A DNA stretch of 64,000 nucleotides from positions 1 to 64,000 of the forward strand of contig JAJDWK010000005.1 of assembly GCA_022825675.1 (NCBI GenBank). The letters are read 5' to 3'. The stretch is from Anaerolineae bacterium (GTDB lineage Bacteria; Chloroflexota; Anaerolineae; Aggregatilineales; Phototrophicaceae). This document shows, piece after piece, positions 34,547-43,092 of the stretch (positions are counted from its first letter, which is position 1; the number at the start of each line of letters is the position of its first letter). A program made the position numbers and the translations under genes. A model generated the notes under the pieces. It saw nothing but the letters and a program-made list of their open reading frames with translations, searched no databases and was not told where the DNA came from.

Positions 34547-34842
34547 AGTTCAATATCCGCCGCCGCGCCGATACCTAGCATACCACAGGCGCAGGCGGCG
34601 GGGCGTCCCCGCGAAAGGCTGGGGACAGCTAACGGAGTGGCTATTTTATCTCAGCAAACACGACACAGGTTTTTTAACCACCGAGGCGCACCGAGAAAAG
34701 TATGAGAAAGTTCATTAAGGAAATTACTCGGGGTCCTCGGCGCTTAAGGCTGTGCGCTGACCCATCAGCAGCCATTCCATTCGCATAACTTACTTGACCT
34801 TACTTCCGCGCAGAAGCCGGTTTAAGCCAGGCGGAACTATGG
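34547..34842. repeat. Intergenic spacer with a CCGAGG-type inverted repeat
   Basis: No gene is visible in this spacer of about 300 bases. A segment CCACCGAGGCGCACCGAG (34679-34696) is answered about 40 bases later by CTCGGGGTCCTCGGCGC (34728-34744), its imperfect inverted complement, so the region could fold as a long hairpin. It resembles the dispersed ACCACAGAGGCACAGAGG family seen in many environmental bacteria. A related half-copy lies at 46620-46650. Confidence 0.4.
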
Positions 34843-34848
34843 TATAAT
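34843..34848 (+). promoter_or_regulatory. icd promoter -10
   Basis: A perfect TATAAT with a weak TTTAAG -35 (34821-34826, spacer 16). It puts the transcription start near 34855, which supports the icd start at 34894 over the ATG at 34864. Confidence 0.5.
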
Positions 34849-34893
34849 GCCGCGGATTGTAGGATGAAGCCGAGAGAAAAGGACCGTTTGGGA

Positions 34894-36150
34894 ATGGCTT
34901 ACGACAAAATCAAAGCGCCGGATACTGGACAGAAAATCAGCTTCAGCAACGGCAAGATGCAGGTGCCGGAGGACCCGATCCTCCTCTTCATCGAGGGCGA
35001 TGGCATCGGCTATGACATCATGACCGCCAGCAAGCGCATCTGGGACGCGGCGGTGGCGAAAGCCTATGGCGGCGCGCGCCGCATTTCGTGGATGGAAGTC
35101 TATGCCGGCGAGAAGGCGGCGGCGGTCTATGACGGCGATTATATGCCGCAAGAAACCTTTGAAGCCTTCCGCGAATTTAAAGTCGGCATCAAGGGACCCT
35201 TGACCACGCCCGTTGGCGGCGGCTTCCGCAGCCTCAATGTTACCTTGCGGCAGGTGCTGGATTTGTACAGCTGCGTGCGGCCCGTGCGCTGGTTCAACGG
35301 TGTGCCCAGCCCGCTGAAGCAGCCCGGCGATGTGGATGTTGTCATCTTCCGCGAGAACACCGAAGACACCTATGCCGGCATCGAATATGAATCCGGCAGC
35401 GCCGAGAACGAGAAGCTGGCGGCTTTCCTGCGGGAAGAATTGGGCGCGACCAATTTCTTCGAGGGTGCCGGGCTGGGCATCAAGCCGATTAGCCCCTTCG
35501 GCAGCAAGCGCTTGATACGCGCCGCCATCCAATACGCTATCGACCGCGGGCGCGGCAGCGTCACGCTGGTGCACAAAGGCAATATCCAAAAGTTCACCGA
35601 AGGCGCCTTCCAAAAATGGGGCTATGAACTGGCAAGCGAAGAATTCCCCGAGCAGACCATCTCCTGGGACGAAGTCGCTTCTGAACATGGGGGGCAGGTG
35701 CCAGCGGGCAAAATCCTCATCCAGGATACGATTGCCGATATCATGTTCCAGAAGATGCTGCTGCGCCCGCGCGAGCATGATGTGATTGCCACCACCAATC
35801 TCAATGGCGATTATCTCAGCGATGCGCTGGCGGCGGAGGTGGGCGGCGTCGGCATCGCGCCTGGCGCCAACATCGGCGATGAGATCGCTCTCTTTGAAGC
35901 CACGCATGGCACCGCGCCCAAATACACCAACAAAGATATGGTGAACCCGGGATCGCTTCTCTTCAGCGGCGTGATGATGCTGGAGCATCTCGACTGGTTT
36001 GAAGCGGCGGCGCTCATCACCCGCGCCTACGAGAAGACAATCGACCAGCGCTATGTAACCTATGATTTCGCGCGGCAGATGGAAAATGCGACCAAAGTCG
36101 CCACCAGCGAGTTCGCAACCCGTATAATCGACAATATGGACAGTGTCTGA
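34894..36150 (+). CDS. icd: Isocitrate dehydrogenase (NADP+)
   Basis: Protein of 418 residues of the bacterial NADP-IDH family. [15 protein letters not shown] begins the nucleotide domain, then [21 protein letters not shown] (phosphorylation/substrate-binding loop), [40 protein letters not shown] (catalytic Lys), and [19 protein letters not shown], the coenzyme site. It converts isocitrate to 2-oxoglutarate in the TCA cycle. ATG 34894 is chosen over 34864 because the promoter would leave almost no leader for the latter. It is monocistronic. Confidence 0.95.
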   Translation: MAYDKIKAPDTGQKISFSNGKMQVPEDPILLFIEGDGIGYDIMTASKRIWDAAVAKAYGGARRISWMEVYAGEKAAAVYDGDYMPQETFEAFREFKVGIKGPLTTPVGGGFRSLNVTLRQVLDLYSCVRPVRWFNGVPSPLKQPGDVDVVIFRENTEDTYAGIEYESGSAENEKLAAFLREELGATNFFEGAGLGIKPISPFGSKRLIRAAIQYAIDRGRGSVTLVHKGNIQKFTEGAFQKWGYELASEEFPEQTISWDEVASEHGGQVPAGKILIQDTIADIMFQKMLLRPREHDVIATTNLNGDYLSDALAAEVGGVGIAPGANIGDEIALFEATHGTAPKYTNKDMVNPGSLLFSGVMMLEHLDWFEAAALITRAYEKTIDQRYVTYDFARQMENATKVATSEFATRIIDNMDSV

Positions 36151-36299
36151 GCAGCGCCAGACGCAAGCGATGAGGGCGATTCGGCAAGCGCTGCTTTGGC
36201 TGAATCGTGAAACCGGGCGCTGTCCGGCGGCGCATTGAAGAAGGAATCTCGACGTCGGTCCCGCGCCATGGGCAGCTCGCTTGCAGATGATGCAGAACG

Positions 36300-37457
36300 A
36301 TGCCAAACGCTAGGCAAGACCCCGCGCCGATTGAAGGCTTCTTCCGCCCCACGCGGCGCGCGCCCACCCCGCGTTATTTGCTGCTCGCCGCAGCGCTGTC
36401 GCCGGCGCTGATTGCAGCCGGCATTTTCCTGGCAGCTTGGCTTTTGATTGTGGCTGGCATCGCCGCCGGGCTGCTGCCGCTGATAGCGCGCCGCTATTCG
36501 CGGCGTCAGCAGCAGGTGCTTGTATCACTCGTCGGGGCGCAACTCCGCGTGAGCGGCGGCGGCTACGACCTCACGGCGCTGGCGCCTTTCCGCTTCAAAA
36601 CGGGGGTGGAGCGGAACGCGGCGGCCGGGCGTCAGCCGGAGCGCTGTTTCCTGCGCATGGTGCTGGACGCGCATGGACGCCCGCTGGTATTTGAAGAGCT
36701 GGTGCCCGCGGGCTATATCCCGCCGCCGCTGGCGGAAATCACCGGGCTTAGCAGCGCGCTGGGCATGGCGGAATTGACAAGCCTCAGCCCCTACCCGGGC
36801 ACGCTTTGGGCGCTGATTGAGCGCATGGAATCGCTGCAGGCTTCCAATGTGTCAAGCGCGCGCACTGCCGAAATTGAAAGCCTGTATCGCATCGGGCGGC
36901 AAGAGCTGGCAGAAAAGCAGCCTGATGCTGCCATTGAAACTTTCAGCGCCATCATCCGCCAGCAGGCGGACGCGCCCGAAGCCTATTTCAACCGCGCCGC
37001 CGCCCGTTACGCGGCGAATCGGGATCTGCCCAAGGCGCTCAACGATTTGACGACCGCGCTGCGCTTGAACCCGGGGCAATACCAGGCATTCCGCCTGCGC
37101 GGCTTGATTCATGCGCGGCAGGGCAACTGGGCGGGCTTGCGCGATGACTGCTCCGCCGCCATAAATGTGCAGCCAAAGCGCGCCGAACTCTATCATCTGC
37201 GCGGCATGGCATGCTATCAACTGCAGGATTTTGAAGCGGCGGCGGCCGATTTTGATCTGGCGATTCAATTGGAGCCAGAGCGCCACGAGAGCTACTACAA
37301 TCGCGGATTGACGCGGCGCAAGCAGGGGGATTTGGCGGGGGCGCTCGCCGATTTCCAGGCGGCGCTGCGGTTACATCCCGCCTCGCCCGAGGCGCAGCGC
37401 GAGCTGGAAGCGCTGCAAGCGCAAATGGAACAGAGCCAGCTTATTGCAGAGTCTTGA
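36300..37457 (+). CDS. Membrane-anchored tetratricopeptide-repeat protein
   Basis: Protein of 385 residues. Two hydrophobic helices at about residues 25-65 anchor the protein and a cytoplasmic-looking linker follows. At least four TPR units run from about residue 195 to the end (APEAYFNRAAARYAAN, YQAFRLRGLIHARQGNW, AELYHLRGMACYQLQDF, HESYYNRGLTRRKQGDL). Such proteins organise complexes; the partner is unknown. It overlaps the end of the convergent arsC-like gene by 17 bases. There is no strong ribosome-binding site before ATG 36300. Confidence 0.83.
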   Translation: MPNARQDPAPIEGFFRPTRRAPTPRYLLLAAALSPALIAAGIFLAAWLLIVAGIAAGLLPLIARRYSRRQQQVLVSLVGAQLRVSGGGYDLTALAPFRFKTGVERNAAAGRQPERCFLRMVLDAHGRPLVFEELVPAGYIPPPLAEITGLSSALGMAELTSLSPYPGTLWALIERMESLQASNVSSARTAEIESLYRIGRQELAEKQPDAAIETFSAIIRQQADAPEAYFNRAAARYAANRDLPKALNDLTTALRLNPGQYQAFRLRGLIHARQGNWAGLRDDCSAAINVQPKRAELYHLRGMACYQLQDFEAAAADFDLAIQLEPERHESYYNRGLTRRKQGDLAGALADFQAALRLHPASPEAQRELEALQAQMEQSQLIAES

Positions 37458-37863
37458 GCCAGCGCCGCAGCTTGGCTTCCAAACCATCACGCACGGCGAT
37501 AAAAGATGTCAGAATCGTGGCATGCTCGCCACTGACGGCGGCCGGGTCGGGGAAGCTCCAATGGATGCGCCGCGCCGCGCCTGGGAACATGGGGCAGGTT
37601 TCGGCGGCATTGTCACAGACGGTGATGACATAGTCAAATTCGGCATCAAGATAGTGCGCCAGGTGGTCGGAGCTGTGCCCGCTGATGTCGATGCCGCGCG
37701 CCCGCATCGCCTCAATCGCAAACGGGTTGACATGGGACGGCTTCGCGCCCGCGCTGAAGACCTCAATGCTGCCGCCAGCGAGCTGCCGCAGCAAGCCCTC
37801 AGCCATCTGTGAGCGCGCCGAGTTCGCGGTGCAGAGTATCAGCACCTGGGTTTTTTCGCTCAA
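37441..37863 (-). CDS. arsC: Arsenate reductase / low-molecular-weight phosphatase family protein (ArsC, thioredoxin-type)
   Basis: Protein of 140 residues from TTG 37863, which has TGGAGG upstream and lies 17 bases after modB. The P-loop VLILCTANSARSQMAEGLL (CxxxxxR) and the downstream FDYVITVCDNAAETCPMFPG, with the extra cysteines used in thioredoxin-coupled arsenate reduction, identify the ArsC/Wzb superfamily. HWSFPDPAAVSG completes the pattern. Co-transcription with molybdate uptake genes is unusual; oxyanion handling may be the link (inference). Confidence 0.85.
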   Translation of the reverse strand: MSEKTQVLILCTANSARSQMAEGLLRQLAGGSIEVFSAGAKPSHVNPFAIEAMRARGIDISGHSSDHLAHYLDAEFDYVITVCDNAAETCPMFPGAARRIHWSFPDPAAVSGEHATILTSFIAVRDGLEAKLRRWLKTLQ

Positions 37864-37880
37864 GGGATTGCCTCCATTTC

Positions 37881-38723
37881 TCAGTGGGTCAGCCGGTCTT
37901 GCGCCCGCGCGAAAGACTGGGACAGGAACAAAGCGCAGAGCGCCAGCAGAATCAAGATGACGCCGGTCCATATAGCGGCGTTGATGTCACGCTCGAAGAC
38001 GCTGTAGACCAGCAGCGACATCGTTTGTGTTTTGCCCGCCAGGTTGCCGGCAAACAATATCGTCGCGCCAAATTCGCCGAGGGCGCGCGCCCAAGTCAAG
38101 ACCATGCCAGAGAAGAGCGCCCGCCAGGCAATCGGCAAGGTGATGTACCAGAACATCAGCCAGCCATAAGCGCCATCAACGCGGGCGGCGTCTTCGATTT
38201 CTGGCTCTATGCTGGAGAAGCCGACCTGCGCCGAGCGGATGTAAAAGGGGGCGGAAATGAAAAACTGGGCGAGGATGACCGCAAAAATCGAGAAGGGAAT
38301 GACGATGCCGGCATCAGCCAAAATGCCGCCCAGCGCGCCGCTGCGCCCGAATGTCAGCAGCAGCGCCAAACCGGCGACCGCTGGCGGCATCACGATAGGC
38401 AGCTCAATGAACAGGCTGACGAAGCGCTTGCCAAGGAAATCATAACGCGATAGCACCCAAGCCAGCGGGCTGCCTAGCAGTGCCGCCAGGCAAATCACGG
38501 CGGCGGTTGACAGGAAGCTGAGCGTGATGGCGGAGAGGATGAGGCGAGACTCCGGCAAGCCTTGCCAGGCGCGGGTTTCCACGCCCCTGCCAATCAAGAC
38601 GAGCACGGGGGTCGCCAGCAGCAGCAGCGCCAACAGGCTGATGGCGAATACCAGCAGCTTGTCAGCTTTCAGCTGGCGGCGCTGCACAGGGACTGTCTTT
38701 GATTTCCGCCGCAGTTGCCGCAT
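37881..38723 (-). CDS. modB: Molybdate ABC transporter permease
   Basis: Protein of about 280 residues with five or six membrane helices. The family's conserved pieces are SPLAWVLSRYDFLGKRFVSL, ELPIVMPPAVAGLALLL and the EAA-like loop EDAARVDGAYGWLMFWYITLP followed by TWARALGEFGATILFAGN, which is typical of ModB. The start is uncertain: ATG 38723 overlaps modA by 62 bases, and GTG 38687 is an alternative. It works with ModA and an ATPase (ModC), which is missing here. Confidence 0.88.
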   Translation of the reverse strand: MRQLRRKSKTVPVQRRQLKADKLLVFAISLLALLLLATPVLVLIGRGVETRAWQGLPESRLILSAITLSFLSTAAVICLAALLGSPLAWVLSRYDFLGKRFVSLFIELPIVMPPAVAGLALLLTFGRSGALGGILADAGIVIPFSIFAVILAQFFISAPFYIRSAQVGFSSIEPEIEDAARVDGAYGWLMFWYITLPIAWRALFSGMVLTWARALGEFGATILFAGNLAGKTQTMSLLVYSVFERDINAAIWTGVILILLALCALFLSQSFARAQDRLTH

Positions 38724-39558
38724 CGGGTGTCGGCTCGGTCCTGATTTCGGCTGGCTCATGCTCATCCAGTATAACAGGGGAGCAGAAGCCATATTCGCGC
38801 AGGATCGCCTGCGCTGGCGGCGACAAGATAAAGTCGATGAAGTGCGCCGCCAAAGCGGCATCAGCAGCATCAGCCAGCGGGGCGATTGGGTACGAGGCAA
38901 GCTGATTGTGCCGGGCGTCAATCGCGATGACGACAAGCTGGTCGCGCACATCGCCGATGACATCGCTCTGATAGACGATGCCGGCATCCGCCTCCCCCAG
39001 CGCCACCCGCGCGACTACCTGCCGCACATTGCGCTCTTCCGAGACTAATCGCTCCAGCGCGCGCTGCTGATAGCGCCCGCCATATTCCGCGTCCGCCGAA
39101 GCCAACATGGCGTCCGTATAGGCGCGGATGGGTGTACCCGGCGCCGCCAAGACCAGCAAAAGCGGCGCCTGCGCCAACTGCGCCAGCGAGTCCAGCTTAA
39201 TGTCGCTTTGCGCCGAGACGATAAGCGTCAGTTGATTGTGGGCAAAGGTGCGGACTGCATCCTCACTGATGCGGCCGCCAGCTACCGCCAGCGCCATTTG
39301 CTTCTCGTTGGCGCTGGCAAAAATATCCGCCGGGGCGCCAGCGTTGATTTGCGCGGCGAGCGTGGAGGAATTTGCGAAATTCAGCAGAACTTCCGCCGCA
39401 GGCTCCGCTTCGGCGAAGGCAGCCGCCAGCGCCTCGAAGGCGTCAGTCAGCGAAGTGGCGGCATAGATTGTCAAGGGGCGCGAAGGCGCTTGCCCAAGCG
39501 CCAGGGGCGCTATGCAGCAACAATATGCCAAGAGCCATGCCAAAGCGCAAAGACGCAT
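38662..39558 (-). CDS. modA: Molybdate ABC transporter substrate-binding protein
   Basis: Protein of 298 residues from ATG 39558 (GGGAGACT upstream). A signal peptide with a cysteine run (LAYCCCIAPLALGQA) precedes the mature domain. TIYAATSLTDAFEALAAAF, LLNFANSSTLAAQINAGAPADIFASAN and ARVALGEADAGIVYQSDV are diagnostic of ModA. It binds molybdate or tungstate outside the membrane. Past residue 270 there is a Glu/Pro/Ala-rich tail not needed for the fold, and it is this tail that overlaps modB. Confidence 0.92.
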   Translation of the reverse strand: MRLCALAWLLAYCCCIAPLALGQAPSRPLTIYAATSLTDAFEALAAAFAEAEPAAEVLLNFANSSTLAAQINAGAPADIFASANEKQMALAVAGGRISEDAVRTFAHNQLTLIVSAQSDIKLDSLAQLAQAPLLLVLAAPGTPIRAYTDAMLASADAEYGGRYQQRALERLVSEERNVRQVVARVALGEADAGIVYQSDVIGDVRDQLVVIAIDARHNQLASYPIAPLADAADAALAAHFIDFILSPPAQAILREYGFCSPVILDEHEPAEIRTEPTPDAATAAEIKDSPCAAPPAES

Positions 39559-39656
39559 AGAGTCTCCCGTATCAAGCCTGCGCATAATAGACGATGTCGG
39601 CGCATTTGCAAGGTTTGGCAAATGTCGGGCGGCGGGCAAAGAATTGCCGTGAGCGC

Positions 39657-39684
39657 TTGTCAGTTGCCGCGCTGCCTGTATTCT
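39657..39684 (+). promoter_or_regulatory. Promoter of the SH3-like membrane protein gene
   Basis: TTGTCA (39657-39662), a 16-base spacer and TATTCT (39679-39684), ending 29 bases before ATG 39714. The position and the match to other promoters here (TTGnnA/TATnCT) support it. Confidence 0.45.
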
Positions 39685-39713
39685 AAGACTATACACGGCA
39701 CAAAGAGGGCATA

Positions 39714-40337
39714 ATGCGTGACCGCCGGCACTCGGGACCGCCGACCTGGTTTATCCTGCTTTTGGGCGTAGCCATCGTTTTCGGCTTGTATTATATGTGG
39801 CTGGGGCTGCGCAATTTTATGGCGAGCGGCGTCTCTGTCGCCGGGTCGACGCATCAAGCGATTGTGCGGAATACGGCGACCGCCGTGCGCATCCTGGAGA
39901 TTGAGGTCAACGCGCCCAGCCCCTTGCCCAGCTTGACGCCGATACCGCCCTGCCTGGATTTTGAGGTGCGGGTGCCTATCGCCATCGTGCGCAAGGGACC
40001 CGACATCAGCAGCGGCATCCTGGGCTCCAAACGCGAGGGGGAAGTCGTCTGTGTTATCAGCGCGGTGCCGGATACAGAATGGTATCTGATTGACGAAAGG
40101 CCGCTGACGCGCCGGATTGAGAGCGTGTACATGCACCGGGACATCGTTCGCGCCCTCAACCCGACGGCAATCCCCAGCAAAACGCCAATCCCAACCGCCA
40201 CCAGAACGCCGACCAGGGCACCGACGCCCATCGAAGCGCCGCCGACAGCGGCAGCCGCCCAAGCTGACCAGCCGCGCCTGCCCACGCCGACGCTGAGGCC
40301 CTCGGCAACCGCGCTGCCGCCAAGCGTCAACCTCTAA
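39714..40337 (+). CDS. Membrane-anchored protein with SH3-like domain and Pro/Thr-rich tail
   Basis: Protein of 207 residues with no named family that I recognise. An N-terminal helix (WFILLLGVAIVFGLYYMWLGL) anchors it outside the membrane. Residues 80-145 look like a bacterial SH3 domain (VPIAIVRKGPDISSGILG, GEVVCVISAVPDTEWYLI). The last 55 residues are a low-complexity tail of TPT, PTR and PTP units, a style common in extracytoplasmic Chloroflexota proteins. It may bind cell-wall or surface polymers (inference). Confidence 0.7.
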   Translation: MRDRRHSGPPTWFILLLGVAIVFGLYYMWLGLRNFMASGVSVAGSTHQAIVRNTATAVRILEIEVNAPSPLPSLTPIPPCLDFEVRVPIAIVRKGPDISSGILGSKREGEVVCVISAVPDTEWYLIDERPLTRRIESVYMHRDIVRALNPTAIPSKTPIPTATRTPTRAPTPIEAPPTAAAAQADQPRLPTPTLRPSATALPPSVNL

Positions 40338-40338
40338 C

Positions 40339-40366
40339 TTGCGGCTGCGCGGGCTTGGTTTATACT
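40339..40366 (+). promoter_or_regulatory. Promoter upstream of the membrane protein at 40418
   Basis: TTGCGG (40339-40344), a 16-base spacer and TATACT (40361-40366), followed by an AT-rich AAATTTAA. It lies 52 bases before ATG 40418. Confidence 0.45.
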
Positions 40367-40417
40367 AAATTTAAGGCTTCATAGTCTGCCGCTTGCGGCT
40401 GGCAGCGGCGAAAGGGA

Positions 40418-41668
40418 ATGGGATTGGCCGCCATTGTTCAAGTTATCGCTGGCGTGATATTTGTCTACATTCTGCTCAGCATTGTTGTAACCGAGGTCAA
40501 TGCGCTGCTTGCGCGAGCGACCAACATGCGCGCCAAAAACCTCCGCAGCAGCATCAATGGGCTGATTGAAGATCCAGTCATACAAGCCAAGGTCTACACC
40601 CATCCCTTGATTCAATTGGTCAAGGCGGAGACAGTCGCGCCTACCCAGCGCCTAAGCGGGGCAGAAGCGCAAAAAATTGTGAAGAAGCCCGTGAACGCGG
40701 TGGATTGGATCGAGCCCAAAACTTTTGTTGATGTGGTGCTGAACACCATTAAGGCGGATTCTGACCAGAAGCTGTTCGGCGGCTTGCTCAATGTCATCGA
40801 CAGTATGCCAGCGGGACCAGAGCGGCGTGGCATGCGCGCGCTTGCCAGCCGCATCATCAGCAGCGGGCAAGGCATGCAGGAATTGCGCAAAGCCCTGCCC
40901 TATGTCAACGACCGCCGCTATCGCGCCGCGCTGACCGACAGCATCAACCAAATTGAGGAAGAAATCAGCCAGCTGGGGCTGGACCCGCGCAGCAATGTCG
41001 CTTTGCTGGCGGGCATAGGCAGGATCGAAAATACGCGGCTGCGCAGCGCCCTTTCCACCGTGATGTTCAGCGCCAGCAGCACAAAAGCGGCGCAGGACAA
41101 CCTGGAAATCTGGTTTAATAATGCGATGAGCCAAGCCACCGCTTCTTATAAAGCGGGCATGAAAAAGATGTCGGTGCTGGTCGCCTTGGCATTCGCGCTT
41201 GTGTTCAATTTGGACACTTTTCACATCGCGCGCAGCCTGTGGGATGACCCCGCAGCGCGCGAGCAGCTCAGCAGTGAACTCAGCTATGCTGTGCAAAGCG
41301 GGGAATTACAATCCCAAGTGGATGCCAGCGCCGGCGCTGCGGACGAGTTCAGCGCCAGCGGTGCCGAATCCGATGACATATTGGGAGACGCGGTGGAAGC
41401 GGGCGCGGCAATCGCCAACCAGCTGCAAGACATTCAGGACTTGCGCCTGCCGATTGGCTGGCGCTTTGCGCCCGCGGACGAGCAGTACGCGGCGCAATCG
41501 GCAGCTGTCGACGCCAACAATCTTTGGAATTATTTCCCGCAGAACAACCCGGAGGGCTGGCTCAGTTTGTTGGGCATGAAGTTTTTGGGCATAGCCGCGA
41601 CTGTGCTCGCCGCCGCCCAGGGCGCGCCCTTTTGGTTTGGGCTTGTCAACCGCGTTCTGCGCCGCTGA
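40418..41668 (+). CDS. Conserved membrane protein of unknown function
   Basis: Protein of 416 residues. An N-terminal helix (VIAGVIFVYILLSIVVTEVNALL) precedes a 200-residue, largely alpha-helical soluble domain. A second helix follows near residue 250 (KMSVLVALAFALVFNLDTFHIARSLW). A polar, acidic insert is next, then a final helix ending in AAAQGAPFWFGLVNRVLRR. This layout and the GAPFWF ending recall a widespread uncharacterised membrane family, but I can name no function. It is monocistronic and precedes the sigma factor gene. Confidence 0.75.
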   Translation: MGLAAIVQVIAGVIFVYILLSIVVTEVNALLARATNMRAKNLRSSINGLIEDPVIQAKVYTHPLIQLVKAETVAPTQRLSGAEAQKIVKKPVNAVDWIEPKTFVDVVLNTIKADSDQKLFGGLLNVIDSMPAGPERRGMRALASRIISSGQGMQELRKALPYVNDRRYRAALTDSINQIEEEISQLGLDPRSNVALLAGIGRIENTRLRSALSTVMFSASSTKAAQDNLEIWFNNAMSQATASYKAGMKKMSVLVALAFALVFNLDTFHIARSLWDDPAAREQLSSELSYAVQSGELQSQVDASAGAADEFSASGAESDDILGDAVEAGAAIANQLQDIQDLRLPIGWRFAPADEQYAAQSAAVDANNLWNYFPQNNPEGWLSLLGMKFLGIAATVLAAAQGAPFWFGLVNRVLRR

Positions 41669-41745
41669 TTGCGGGCGAGAAGGCGGGAAACAGCTGAAAG
41701 AGCAGCGCAATTTGACATGAATGCGCCAATTTTTGAGATTGTCAA

Positions 41746-41775
41746 TTGACATATCCAGCAGAATCCGCTCACAAT
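41746..41775 (+). promoter_or_regulatory. Promoter of the sigma factor gene
   Basis: Perfect TTGACA (41746-41751), an 18-base spacer and CACAAT (41770-41775). It lies about 80 bases upstream of the GTG start. Confidence 0.5.
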
Positions 41776-41853
41776 AGGGCGAGCGTGGACTTTGGCATCA
41801 ACGCTGAAAATAGAACTTAAGTTTATTCGCCAATACATTGAAGAGGTTAGCCT

Positions 41854-43023
41854 GTGATACATGCACTGGTGGCGATTGCGAACAAACAAGGCTATCTGAC
41901 TTACGAGCAAATCCAGGAGATATCGGAGGACGATGGCGAAGACCGCGTCGCCTTCCGCAATTTGCTCTTTGAACTGGAAGAACTGGGCATTGAGCTGAGG
42001 AAGGACGCGGACAAATCCCGCGCCAACGGCGCCACCGAAATCCTCGAGCTTGACTTTGAGACGCGCGCCGCCCAGCAGAGCCGGGCAGTCGCGGATATCA
42101 GCGCAATTTCGTCCGACGACCCCGTCGGACTTTATTTTAGGCAGATGGCGCAGGAGCCGCTGCTGACAGCGGCGGATGAAATAGATTTGGCGAAGCGCAT
42201 TGAGCGCGGCTTCAAAGCGCGCCGCCGCCTGGAAAGCCCGGATGTGATGCTGAAGAGCGCCCGCTGGCGCCGCCACCTGCGCCGCCTGGTGTCTGACGGG
42301 CAAGATGCCCGCGAACACCTGGGACGAGCCAACACCCGTCTGGTCGTCAGCATCGCCAAGCGCTATATGGGGCAGGGGCTGCCCTTCCCTGATTTGATTC
42401 AAGAAGGCAATGTCGGGCTGATGCGCGCGGTCGACAAATACGATTATTCGCGCGGCAATCGCTTCAGCACTTATGCGACTTGGTGGATTCGCCAAGCCAT
42501 CACGCGGGCGCTGGCGCAAAAGACGCGCACTATCCGCATCCCGCTGCACATGACGGAGCGCATCCGCCAAATGTACCGCGCCGCGCAAGATTTGGAGCAG
42601 ACCCTGGGGCGCCGCCCCACGGCGGAAGAAATCGCCAAGGCGATGGAAGTGGCGGCGGAAGCTGTGCGCGCGATGATGGACGCCAGCCAACATGCCATCG
42701 CTTTAGAGCGTCCGGTCGGCGAGGACGGCGACAGTGAATTCGGCGATTTTATCGAAGATCAGGACACCGTCAGCCCCGTTGATTCGGCGACGCAAAACTT
42801 GTTGGAAGAGACGATTGAAGAAGTCCTGGCGGAGCTGACGCCGCGCCAGAGCCATATTTTGCGCTTGCGCTTTGGCTTGGGCGGGGGCGAGCCGCATACA
42901 TTGGAAGAAATCGCCAACAAATTCGGCTTGAGCCGGGAGCGCATTCGTCAGCTGGAGAAAGAAGCGCTGCGGCGGCTGCGCCACCCGCAATTGGCGCATA
43001 ATCTGCGCGATTATTTGGCTTGA
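41854..43023 (+). CDS. sigA: RNA polymerase sigma-70 factor, RpoD/SigA group
   Basis: Protein of 389 residues from GTG 41854 (AGAGG upstream). A short N-terminal region 1.1-like domain starts the protein, and region 1.2 is DPVGLYFRQMAQEPLLTAADE. Region 2 is RYMGQGLPFPDLIQEGNVGLMRAV with KYDYSRGNRFSTYATWWIRQAI. Region 3 is IRIPLHMTERIRQMYRAAQDL and region 4.2 is TLEEIANKFGLSRERIRQLEKEALRRLRHP. All regions match the primary sigma type. Whether it is the housekeeping factor or a group 2 paralogue cannot be settled from the window. Confidence 0.9.
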   Translation: MIHALVAIANKQGYLTYEQIQEISEDDGEDRVAFRNLLFELEELGIELRKDADKSRANGATEILELDFETRAAQQSRAVADISAISSDDPVGLYFRQMAQEPLLTAADEIDLAKRIERGFKARRRLESPDVMLKSARWRRHLRRLVSDGQDAREHLGRANTRLVVSIAKRYMGQGLPFPDLIQEGNVGLMRAVDKYDYSRGNRFSTYATWWIRQAITRALAQKTRTIRIPLHMTERIRQMYRAAQDLEQTLGRRPTAEEIAKAMEVAAEAVRAMMDASQHAIALERPVGEDGDSEFGDFIEDQDTVSPVDSATQNLLEETIEEVLAELTPRQSHILRLRFGLGGGEPHTLEEIANKFGLSRERIRQLEKEALRRLRHPQLAHNLRDYLA

Positions 43024-43092
43024 GCCCGTTTTCCCTTGCATTCTAGCAGCTGGTGCCGCGTGGCTGCCGGCAGTATTTCGAGGTGCATCGTC

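Noticed and set aside
34837..36306. A 489-codon minus-strand open frame across icd
   Set aside because: It is the antisense shadow of icd. Codon bias in GC-rich genes keeps the opposite strand open, and the sense frame matches isocitrate dehydrogenase throughout.
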